A stretch of DNA of 64,000 nucleotides from Myxococcus sp. RHSTA-1-4 (GTDB lineage: Bacteria; Myxococcota; Myxococcia; Myxococcales; Myxococcaceae). The notes beneath the pieces were generated by a model. The model ran no database searches. It saw only the letters and a program-made list of their open reading frames with translations, and had not been told where the DNA came from. Below, in pieces: positions 18,745 to 25,985 of this stretch (the first letter of the stretch is position 1; each line of letters starts with the position of its first letter). The stretch is from positions 124,001 to 188,000 of the forward strand of contig NZ_JAIQDG010000002.1 in the NCBI RefSeq assembly GCF_020037125.1. The letters run 5' to 3'. A program made the position numbers and the translations under genes.

Positions 18745-19419
18745 ATGAGCGCCCAGCCCAAGCAGCCTGACCTGCTGTCCGTCCACCCCGACCGCATCAG
18801 CCGCATCATCGACGTGCTGTCGATGATTTCCGTGGGCGAGTTCTCTCCGGAGCGGACCACCATCCCCATCCATGAGCAGGACGACCTCGCCGCCCTGGAG
18901 GAGACGCTCAACGTCTTCGTGCGTGAGCTGGCCGCCACGCGCCGCGAGCACGAGGATGCGCTGGTCCGGCTCGCGACGAGTCACCGGGAGATGGAGGAGA
19001 AGCTCTCCACCATCGAGCGGCAGCGCGAGGCCATCCGTGATTTGTCCACGCCCATCATCGAGCTGTGGGACGACATCCTCACGCTGCCCATCGTCGGCGT
19101 GGTGGACACGCAGCGCTCGGTGGAGATGACCGAGCGGCTCCTGCACCGCATCGTCCAGGGCAAGGCCCGCTGCGTCATCATCGACATCACCGGCGTGGAG
19201 GTGGTGGACACGATGACGGCCAACCACTTCATCAAGATGGTCAACGCGGCGCGCCTGCTGGGCGCGTACTGCGTGGTGACGGGCATCAGCCCGCTGATTG
19301 CCCAGACGCTGGTCCAGGTTGGCGTGGACCTGCGCGAGGTGAAGACGCTCGGCAGCCTCAAGGATGGACTGCGCGAGTGCTTCCTCTACCTGCGCCAGCA
19401 CGCGATGCGGCAGCGCTGA
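18745..19419 (+). CDS. rsbR: RsbR-type stressosome STAS protein with helical N-terminal domain
   Basis: 224 residues. The N-terminal half is a HAMP-like/coiled helical region (ERTTIPIHEQDDLAALEETL, then a heptad-rich helix) with no globin or LOV sensor. The C-terminal STAS domain (about 100-220) has LSTPIIELWDDILTLPIVGV and the acceptor loop GVEVVDTMTANHFIKMV, where Thr156 matches the RsbR threonine. This helical-sensor layout is common in non-Bacillus stressosomes. Lies 18 bp after rsbS. Confidence 0.9.
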   Translation: MSAQPKQPDLLSVHPDRISRIIDVLSMISVGEFSPERTTIPIHEQDDLAALEETLNVFVRELAATRREHEDALVRLATSHREMEEKLSTIERQREAIRDLSTPIIELWDDILTLPIVGVVDTQRSVEMTERLLHRIVQGKARCVIIDITGVEVVDTMTANHFIKMVNAARLLGAYCVVTGISPLIAQTLVQVGVDLREVKTLGSLKDGLRECFLYLRQHAMRQR

Positions 19420-19451
19420 GTCCACCCGCGACGAGGACAAGGAGCAGAGCC

Positions 19452-19871
19452 ATGACAACGGTGTGGTCACTGGGCCCGCATAGGATGTGGTTCGAGGAGC
19501 CGGACACGGTGCGGTTCGTCACGGTCGGCATGTACGACATGAAGCTGCTGGAGGAGTCGAACGCGCTCGCCCAGGAGCTCAAGAAGACGCACCCGACGCT
19601 CTACCTCATCTCGGACACGCGGCAGGGGACCGGGATGGCGCCGGACGTGCGCAAGCTGCTGGGAGAGAATCCGGACCTGATGCCCTACGCGGGCTCGGTG
19701 CTGTTCGGCTCCAGCTTCGCCATGCGCACCATGGTCAACATGATGGTGCGCGCCGGGGAGCTGCTGGGCCGCACGGCGAAGCACAAGTTCGCCATGGTGG
19801 CCACCGAGGAGGAGGCGAAGGCCTGGGTCGCCGAGCAGCGCGAGGCCGCTCGAGGGCAGAAGGCTTCCTGA
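19452..19871 (+). CDS. SpoIIAA-like (STAS/SEC14-type) protein, copy 1
   Basis: 139 residues resembling the SpoIIAA-like family, with a WFEEPDTVRFVTVG opening strand, a central LYLISDTRQGTGMAPDVRK segment and a C-terminal FAMVATEEEAKAWVAEQRE helix. No clear phospho-acceptor Ser motif is recognised. AAGGAG lies 8 bp before the ATG. It follows rsbR by 32 bp and precedes a near-identical-length paralogue; function unknown, but location suggests a target or output of the stressosome circuit. Confidence 0.72.
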   Translation: MTTVWSLGPHRMWFEEPDTVRFVTVGMYDMKLLEESNALAQELKKTHPTLYLISDTRQGTGMAPDVRKLLGENPDLMPYAGSVLFGSSFAMRTMVNMMVRAGELLGRTAKHKFAMVATEEEAKAWVAEQREAARGQKAS

Positions 19872-19915
19872 GTCACCCCTTCCCTCCGGACACAATCTTC
19901 ACGAGGAACTTCGTC

Positions 19916-20335
19916 ATGGGCGCGATGTGGACGATGGGGCTGAGCAAGTTGTGGTTCGAGGAGCCGGACACGGTGCGGTTGGTCACCGTGGGCGCCTTCG
20001 ACATGAAGCTGATGACGGAGGTGAACGCCGTGGCGGAGGAGCTCCGGGTCCATCACCCCGCCATCTACCTCGTCTCGGACATGCGGCAGAGCTCCGGCCT
20101 CACCCCGGAGGTGCGCAAGGCCATCGGGGAGAGCCCGGACGCGAATCCCTTCGCGGGGATGGTCATCTTCGGCGCCAGCTTCGCCGTGCGCACCATGGCC
20201 AACATGATGACCCGCGCCGCGGCGCTGCTGGGACGCCAGGGCACCAAGCCCTTCGCCATGGTGGACACCGAGGAGGAGGCGAAGGCCTGGGTGGCCGCGC
20301 AGCGTGACGCCGCGCGCGTCAAGCAGGCCTCCTGA
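19916..20335 (+). CDS. SpoIIAA-like protein, copy 2 (tandem paralogue)
   Basis: 139 residues, the same length as the preceding gene and clearly homologous: WFEEPDTVRLVTVGAFDMKL against WFEEPDTVRFVTVGMYDMKL, and TEEEAKAWVAAQRDAAR near the C-terminus. The centre reads LVSDMRQSSGLTPEVRKAIG. A GAGGAA site lies 7 bp before the ATG at 19916; equal length with copy 1 supports this start. Probably the last gene of the stressosome operon. A tandem duplication with moderate divergence suggests separate partners. Confidence 0.72.
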   Translation: MGAMWTMGLSKLWFEEPDTVRLVTVGAFDMKLMTEVNAVAEELRVHHPAIYLVSDMRQSSGLTPEVRKAIGESPDANPFAGMVIFGASFAVRTMANMMTRAAALLGRQGTKPFAMVDTEEEAKAWVAAQRDAARVKQAS

Positions 20336-20362
20336 GCCGCCTGGACGCCCAGGTCCTTGGGG

Positions 20363-20385
20363 GCAATTCGGCTTGTCGGAATTGC
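20363..20385. terminator. Inverted repeat after the stressosome operon
   Basis: GCAATTC (20363-20369) and GAATTGC (20379-20385) form a 7-bp stem with a 9-nt loop, 28 bp after the last operon stop. It may be a terminator or an operator for the following transhydrogenase genes. The remaining gap up to 20540 holds an AT-richer stretch but no convincing promoter match. Confidence 0.4.
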
Positions 20386-20540
20386 ATGCTCAGGGGGGGG
20401 CTCCAGGAATGACGCGAAGAGGGTCTGTTCAGAAAAAGACACGTCGCGTTATGTGGATTCTCCTTACAAATCAATGGCTTGGTCGAATTCGGAGGTCCAT
20501 GCCATCGGTGGGATGACTAGGCAGTCAGGCGAGCTCGCCT

Positions 20541-21695
20541 ATGCTGCCAGTCATGATCATCGCCATTCCCCGTGAAACGGTGCCGGGCGAAAGGCGGGTC
20601 GCGCTCGTGGCGGAGAGCGTGAAACGCCTCGTCGGCAAGAAGCACGAAGTGGTGGTCGAGAGTGGAGCGGGCCTGGGGGCGGAGTGCTCCGACGAGGAGT
20701 TGCGTGCCGCTGGAGCGCGCATCGAATCGAGCGCCTCCGCCGTCTACTCCGCCGCCGACCTGGTGCTCAAAGTCCAGCCTCCCGGCCCCGAGGAGCTGCC
20801 GCTGCTGAAGCCCGGCTCGGTGCTGGTGAGCCTCGCGTACCCCATGGCGAACCCGAAGCTGGCCAGGGAGCTCGCCCAGCGTCAGGTGACGTTGCTGGCG
20901 CTGGACATGGTGCCTCGCACCACGCTGGCGCAGATGATGGACGTGCTCAGCTCGCAGGCCACCATCGCCGGCTACCGCGCGGTGCTGCTCGCGGCGGAGG
21001 CGCTGCCGAAGCTGTTCCCCATGCTGATGACGGCGGCCGGCACCATTCCCCCGGCGAAGGTGCTGGTGCTGGGGGCGGGCGTGGCCGGCCTGCAGGCCAT
21101 CGCCACGGCGCGCCGCCTGGGCGCGGTGGTGGAGGCGTACGACGTGCGCAAGGTGGTGAAGGAGCAGGTGGAGAGCCTGGGCGCCCGCTTCGTCAACATC
21201 GAGATTGAAGACGCCGCGGGCTCCGGCGGGTACGCGAAGGAGCTGAGCGAAGAGGCGAAGAAGAAGCAGGCGGAGGCGCTGGCGGTGCACGTGGCGAAGT
21301 CGGACGCCGTCATCACCACGGCGCAGATTCCCGGCCGGCGCGCCCCGGTGCTGCTGCCCGCGGACATGGTGCGGCGCATGAAGAGCGGCTCGGTGGTGGT
21401 GGACATCGCCGCGGAGCAGGGCGGTAACTGCGAGCTGTCCCGTCCCGGCGAGCGCTACCGCACGGACAACGGCGTCACCCTCATCGGCGAGCGGAACCTG
21501 CCCAGCCAGCTCGCCGTGCACGCCAGCGCCATGTTCTCCCGCAACCTGGAGAAGCTGCTCGCGCACGTCACCGACAAGGATGGCGCGCTGAAGCTGGATA
21601 CCGCTGACGAAATCGTGAAGGGCATGCTCATCACCCGTGGCGGGGACATCATCCACCCGGCCGTGGCGGACGTGGCCCTGAAGGAGGCCTCCTGA
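20541..21695 (+). CDS. pntAA: NAD(P) transhydrogenase subunit alpha, part 1 (NAD-binding)
   Basis: 384 residues forming the soluble dI component that binds NAD(H). Signatures include IPRETVPGERRVALVAESV at the start, SLAYPMANP, and the Rossmann loop VLVLGAGVAGLQAIATARRL, then AYDVRKVVKEQVESLGA and GGNCELSRPG. The membrane part is a separate gene, as in the three-subunit form found in Rhodospirillum rubrum. The first ATG (20541) gives MLPVMIIAIPRE; an internal ATG at 20553 gives the more typical MIIAIPRET start, and neither has a clear ribosome binding site. Confidence 0.95.
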   Translation: MLPVMIIAIPRETVPGERRVALVAESVKRLVGKKHEVVVESGAGLGAECSDEELRAAGARIESSASAVYSAADLVLKVQPPGPEELPLLKPGSVLVSLAYPMANPKLARELAQRQVTLLALDMVPRTTLAQMMDVLSSQATIAGYRAVLLAAEALPKLFPMLMTAAGTIPPAKVLVLGAGVAGLQAIATARRLGAVVEAYDVRKVVKEQVESLGARFVNIEIEDAAGSGGYAKELSEEAKKKQAEALAVHVAKSDAVITTAQIPGRRAPVLLPADMVRRMKSGSVVVDIAAEQGGNCELSRPGERYRTDNGVTLIGERNLPSQLAVHASAMFSRNLEKLLAHVTDKDGALKLDTADEIVKGMLITRGGDIIHPAVADVALKEAS

Positions 21696-21696
21696 C

Positions 21697-21990
21697 ATGT
21701 CCCTGACGCTCATCTTCGGGCTGTACGTGTTCTTCCTGGCCGCCTTCACCGGCTACCAGGTCATCTCCAAGGTGCCGCACCTCTTGCACACGCCGCTGAT
21801 GGCCTTCACCAACGCCATCTCCGGCATCTCCCTGGTGGGCTCGCTGCTGGCGGCGGGTGGCCACTACGGCACGCTGTCCACGGTGCTCGGCGCGGTGGCG
21901 GTGCTGGCCGCCACCATCAACGTGGTGGGCGGCTTCCTCATCACCGACCGCATGCTCCGCATGTTCAAGAAGAAGGGAGGTGCGCGGTGA
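21697..21990 (+). CDS. pntAB: NAD(P) transhydrogenase subunit alpha, part 2 (membrane)
   Basis: 97 residues, three membrane helices (LIFGLYVFFLAAFTGYQVI; LMAFTNAISGISLVGSLLA; VLGAVAVLAATINVVGGFLI) and a basic C-terminus DRMLRMFKKKGG. It is the short part of the proton-translocating dII domain that pairs with PntB. The ATG lies one base after the pntAA stop, and its stop overlaps the pntB GTG. Confidence 0.94.
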   Translation: MSLTLIFGLYVFFLAAFTGYQVISKVPHLLHTPLMAFTNAISGISLVGSLLAAGGHYGTLSTVLGAVAVLAATINVVGGFLITDRMLRMFKKKGGAR

Positions 21991-23402
21991 CGCTCTCGAC
22001 CACGGAGACGTTCGTCCAGTTGCTGTACCTCGCCGCGTCCATCCTCTTCATCCTCGGCCTGAAGGACCTGGGTGACGCCCAGACGGCGCGCCGGGGCGTG
22101 CTGCTCGCGGAGGTGGGCATGGTGGCCGCGGTGGCCGGCACGCTGCTGTACGGCGTGGCGGTGACCGGCGTCATCATCCGGTGGGAGTGGATCATCCTGG
22201 CCCTCCTCATCGGCTCGGCCATCGGCACGGGCATGGGCCTGTGGATTCCGATGACGAAGATGCCGGAGCGCATCGCGCTCTCGCACGCGTTCGGCGGCCT
22301 CGCGGTGGGGCTGGTGGGCGTCGTCGAGTACCTGGAGCACGGCGGCCCGAAGATGAGCACGCTCCAGGTCACCGCCACGGGCCTGGAGGTGGCGCTCGGC
22401 GCGCTCACCTTCACCGGCAGCCTCATGGCCTTCGGCAAGCTGCAGGGCTTCATCACCGGCAAGCCCGTCACCTACCCGGGGCAGAACGCGTCGAACATGG
22501 CGCTCATCGCCGGCACGCTGGGGTTGATTGGCCTGCTCGTCTACCAGCCTGAGGCGTCCTGGGCCTTCTACGCCGTGGCGGCGCTGGGCGTGCTGCTGGG
22601 CGTGCTGCTGGTGCTGCCCATCGGCGGCGCGGACATGCCGGTGGTCATCTGCCTCCTCAACTCGTACGCGGGCCTGGCGGCGTCGGCCACGGGCTTCGCG
22701 CTGGGCAACAACGTCCTCATCATCTGCGGCGCGCTGGACGGCTTCTCCGGCTTCCTGCTGGGCATGATGATGTCCAAGGCGATGAACCGCTCCTTCACCA
22801 ACGTGCTGTTCGGCGCGTTCGGTGCGGAGCCGGAGGCAAAGGCCGTGACGGCGGGAGCGACGCCCGCCGGGCCGGCGCCCAACGTGGGCAGCGTGGAGGA
22901 GGCGGCCGAGGTGCTCCGCGCGGCGCGCTCCGTCATCGTGGTGCCCGGCTACGGCATGGCGGTGTCCCAGGCCCAGCACGCGGTGCGAGATCTGGCCAAC
23001 GCGCTCCAGGCCCAGGGCTGCGACGTGCGCTACGCCATCCACCCGGTGGCGGGCCGCATGCCCGGCCACATGAACGTGCTGCTCGCCGAGGCGAACGTCC
23101 CCTACGACCAGCTCTTCGACCTGGAGGTCATCAACGATGACTTCTCCGCCACCGACGTGGCGCTGGTCGTCGGCGCCAACGACGTCGTCAACCCCGCCGC
23201 GCGCAGCAACCCGAGCAGCCCCATCTACGGCATGCCCATCCTCGCGGCGGACCTGGCGAAGACGTGCCTCGTCCTCAAGCGCTCGCTCAACCCGGGCTTC
23301 GCGGGCATCGAGAACGAGCTCTTCATCCGCTCCAACACGATGATGGTGCTCGGCGACGCGAAGAAGACCATCTCCCAGTTCACCGCCGCGCTGAAGGAGT
23401 AG
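21987..23402 (+). CDS. pntB: NAD(P) transhydrogenase subunit beta
   Basis: 471 residues: about nine membrane helices in the first 270 residues (dII) followed by the NADP-binding dIII domain with VIVVPGYGMAVSQAQHAV, IHPVAGRMPGHMNVLLAE and NDVVNPAA. Together with PntAA and PntAB it forms the enzyme that couples proton entry to reduction of NADP by NADH, supplying NADPH. Start is GTG overlapping the pntAB stop (GTGA), indicating translational coupling. A hairpin follows the gene. Confidence 0.96.
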   Translation: MTLSTTETFVQLLYLAASILFILGLKDLGDAQTARRGVLLAEVGMVAAVAGTLLYGVAVTGVIIRWEWIILALLIGSAIGTGMGLWIPMTKMPERIALSHAFGGLAVGLVGVVEYLEHGGPKMSTLQVTATGLEVALGALTFTGSLMAFGKLQGFITGKPVTYPGQNASNMALIAGTLGLIGLLVYQPEASWAFYAVAALGVLLGVLLVLPIGGADMPVVICLLNSYAGLAASATGFALGNNVLIICGALDGFSGFLLGMMMSKAMNRSFTNVLFGAFGAEPEAKAVTAGATPAGPAPNVGSVEEAAEVLRAARSVIVVPGYGMAVSQAQHAVRDLANALQAQGCDVRYAIHPVAGRMPGHMNVLLAEANVPYDQLFDLEVINDDFSATDVALVVGANDVVNPAARSNPSSPIYGMPILAADLAKTCLVLKRSLNPGFAGIENELFIRSNTMMVLGDAKKTISQFTAALKE

Positions 23403-23447
23403 GCTGGCTCGCACGATGATTCGTGAAGCCGTGCCGGACTGAGCTCC

Positions 23448-23470
23448 TCTGTGCGCGACCGGCGCACAGA
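23448..23470 (+). terminator. Hairpin after the pnt operon
   Basis: TCTGTGCGC (23448-23456) pairs perfectly with GCGCACAGA (23462-23470) across a 5-nt loop, 45 bp after the pntB stop. No T tract follows, so it may act as an intrinsic-like pause or RNA-stabilising hairpin. The rest of the gap up to 23650 carries no recognisable gene. Confidence 0.55.
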
Positions 23471-23650
23471 CAGAGCCTCGTGCCAGGATGGGGACGGACA
23501 TTTCCGTTGGCGCGCTGTGCGGAGTGGGCCTCGTGTCCACCTCCGCGCAGAGACTCTCCGTTGACGAATCCGCTCGCGGGCATTCCATTGGGGGACGGTC
23601 AGCGGTGCGGGGTGTGGGTCGTCAGTGGGGTTCTGGCAAGGAGCGGGTGC

Positions 23651-25591
23651 ATGGTCGGCAACTCAGGGGATGCAGGTGCCAACCTGGGAGGCCTCCGGGG
23701 AAGTCTCTCGGAGGAGGCGGAGGCGGGCGCCGCCCCCGTGCTCGATGGCGTGTCCGACGCGGAGCTGGATGCTTTCGTCGGCAAGCTGCGCACGGACAAG
23801 AGCCGCATCGTTCCGAACGTCGCGGAGCCTCGCTCGCGCGGGGACATGCTCGCGGAGCGCCTGCACCGGGGGCGCCCGCTCGTGTCGGCCGTGCGCGAGC
23901 AGGAGGTGGCGTGCCAGTCCTGGTACGTCGGGCTGGACGCGCAGGCCTCCGGGCCGCACGATTTCGAGGCACTGAAGGGGTACTGGGAGCGGGGGGAGCT
24001 GGGACCGGACTCGCTCTGCTGGCGTGAGGGGTTCAGCGCCTGGGTGCCGCTGTGCCAGGTGCCGGAGCTGGCGGAGGCGTTGGCGCCGCTTCCCCAGGAG
24101 CGGCTGCCCGAGCCGGGCGGGGACACCGAGGCCCCATCCTTCGAGCTGAAGGGCGCCGAGGCCCTGCGCTCCCTCTCCGAGGACGGCGTGTCTCTGGAGC
24201 TGGACCTGGAGGCCGCGCGCGTGGAGCTGTCCGCGCCCGTGTCCACGCGGGAGCCCGTGCTCGGCGCTATCACCGGGGCGGTGGGAATGCCTGCCCCCGT
24301 GGCCGCGTCTGCGCACGGGAGCGGCTTTACCGAGGCGGGGCACGCTTCCGCTCACGGGGCTCCGTCCGTGAATGGGAGCGGCTTCTCCGAGGTGGGGAGC
24401 ACTCCCGTGGACCCGGTGGGGACGCATTCGGTGCTGGTGACCGCGCCCGGGGCAGGGAGGGGAGAGGTGCGGTGGCGTGGCGTCCTGTGGCTCGCGCTCC
24501 TGGGCGGAGTCTCGGGGGGCGTGACGGTCGCCATCGTCCTGGCGTTGCTGGGAAGTGGTGAGGGGCGCGCGCTCCTGGCCCGACTGTCCCCAAGCAACGG
24601 GGCCGGTCCCTCCGCGACGCTCAGCGCGGGGCCCGCCACTCCGGGCAGTGTCGCGGCTCCTGCCGGCGGGCACGCGAACGCCGTGACGGGCACGGGCTCG
24701 GCACCGGGGGCCGTGTCGGGTGCTCCGGGCTCCGGCGTGGTGCCAGGTGCTGCCGGCGGCGCTGCGCCCGGGGCGGCCAACACCGCCGCGGTGCCGGGGG
24801 CTCCTTCTTCGCCTGGAGCGATGGGCCCCGGTGCGGCGGGCGTGGGCGCCATGGCCGGCGCGACGGGCCCTGGAGCGGGTGCGGTACCGGGCGGTATCGC
24901 CGGTTCCTCGCTCGTGCCGCGGGGTGGTATCGACAGGGGCGGGGCCGTCCCCGCGCTGTCCGCCACGGGCGGCGCGGTGGCCTCTTCCGCCACCAGCGTC
25001 CCATCCGTGCCGAAGACGGAGTTGTCCACCGTGAGCCCGCCGTCGCGAGCCCCCGCTGCCCGCCCGAGTGTCTCCGCCGCCGCGCTCGCGCTGGAGAAGC
25101 GCCCGGTGGCGCCGCCGGCCGTCACGGAGACGTCGTTCGAGTCGGACGACGACCTGGGCCTGGATGAGGCGCCGGCCGCCGAGGAGAAGTCCGCATCGGC
25201 GTTGGGGCCCGACGAGGCCTACGACCGCGAGCTGTCGGGGCCTCCGCCGGGCGCCGCGAGCGCGCGCAAGGAGCGCACGGTGTACGTGCCTCCGGACCCG
25301 TCGAAGCCGCCGGCCGAGCTCGCGCAGTCCGACATCTTCGAGGTGGTGCTCGCCAACAAGGGAGACATCACCGCGTGCGCCAGGGAGCTGCAGCAGCCCC
25401 CGAAGGAGGGCGGACGCGTGGTGGTGCGCTGGAGCATCCTTCCCACCGGAAAGGTGGGCGAGGTCGTCACCGAGACCGCGTCGATTCAGGGCACGCCGCT
25501 CGCTCGCTGCATCGAGGCGAAGGTGCGCGCCTGGAACTTCCCCAGGCACCAGGGGCAGGGCGCCCCGGTTCGTTTCCCGTTCGTGTTCTGA
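23651..25591 (+). CDS. AgmX/GltJ-like envelope protein: GYF domain, TM segment and AgmX/PglI C-terminal domain
   Basis: About 646 residues from the ATG at 23651, which has AAGGAG 7 bp upstream; the longer upstream frame lacks one. A GYF_2 domain lies at about 90-138 (SWYVGLDAQASGPHDFEALK, then LCWREGFSAWVPLCQVPEL). One membrane helix follows at about 277-300, then a Gly/Ala/Pro-rich stretch for crossing the periplasm. The C-terminal domain (about 560-646; IFEVVLANKGDITACARELQ, then GRVVVRWSILPTG) is the TonB-like AgmX/PglI type. The gliding-motility protein GltJ has this order plus an N-terminal zinc ribbon, which is missing here. It probably links the cytoplasm to the outer envelope; involvement in motility is inference. 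Confidence 0.82.
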   Translation: MVGNSGDAGANLGGLRGSLSEEAEAGAAPVLDGVSDAELDAFVGKLRTDKSRIVPNVAEPRSRGDMLAERLHRGRPLVSAVREQEVACQSWYVGLDAQASGPHDFEALKGYWERGELGPDSLCWREGFSAWVPLCQVPELAEALAPLPQERLPEPGGDTEAPSFELKGAEALRSLSEDGVSLELDLEAARVELSAPVSTREPVLGAITGAVGMPAPVAASAHGSGFTEAGHASAHGAPSVNGSGFSEVGSTPVDPVGTHSVLVTAPGAGRGEVRWRGVLWLALLGGVSGGVTVAIVLALLGSGEGRALLARLSPSNGAGPSATLSAGPATPGSVAAPAGGHANAVTGTGSAPGAVSGAPGSGVVPGAAGGAAPGAANTAAVPGAPSSPGAMGPGAAGVGAMAGATGPGAGAVPGGIAGSSLVPRGGIDRGGAVPALSATGGAVASSATSVPSVPKTELSTVSPPSRAPAARPSVSAAALALEKRPVAPPAVTETSFESDDDLGLDEAPAAEEKSASALGPDEAYDRELSGPPPGAASARKERTVYVPPDPSKPPAELAQSDIFEVVLANKGDITACARELQQPPKEGGRVVVRWSILPTGKVGEVVTETASIQGTPLARCIEAKVRAWNFPRHQGQGAPVRFPFVF

Positions 25592-25612
25592 GGCGTCCGC
25601 AAGGAGCCGCGA

Positions 25613-25933
25613 ATGCCGGCCTACGTGGTGGTCCAGATCGCGGTTCACGATGCCCAGACCTACGAGCGGTACAAGCAGCTCGCGCCGCCGTCGATTGCCC
25701 GGTACGGCGGCCGCTACCTCGCGCGAGGAGGCGCGACGCAGGCGCTCGAGGGAACCTGGGAGCCGCCGCGCTTCGCCCTCCTGGAGTTTCCCAGCGTGGA
25801 GCAGGCCCGGGCCTGGTGGGCCTCTCCCGAGTACGCAGCGGCGAAGGCGCTCCGCCACACGTGCGCGCACACGATGATGCTCCTCGTGGAAGGGCTGCCC
25901 CCGGGAATGGACCCCACGTCCGGCGTTTCCTGA
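25613..25933 (+). CDS. DUF1330 domain protein
   Basis: 106 residues with the ferredoxin-like DUF1330 pattern: YVVVQIAVHDAQTYERYKQL, a central GGRYLARGG, and LLEFPSVEQARAWWASPEYA. Function of the family is not defined. AAGGAG lies 7 bp upstream of the ATG. It is 21 bp downstream of the AgmX-like gene and probably co-transcribed. Confidence 0.85.
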   Translation: MPAYVVVQIAVHDAQTYERYKQLAPPSIARYGGRYLARGGATQALEGTWEPPRFALLEFPSVEQARAWWASPEYAAAKALRHTCAHTMMLLVEGLPPGMDPTSGVS

Positions 25934-25941
25934 GCCCCGGC

Positions 25942-25960
25942 CCCGGTGTCATCCACCGGG
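25942..25960. terminator. Hairpin between convergent DUF1330 and M4 protease genes
   Basis: CCCGGTG (25942-25948) pairs with CACCGGG (25954-25960) across TCATC, in the 52-bp gap between the two stop codons. A short stem; likely a shared terminator. Confidence 0.45.
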
Positions 25961-25985
25961 ACCGGTACCCCTTGGACCGAGCGCG

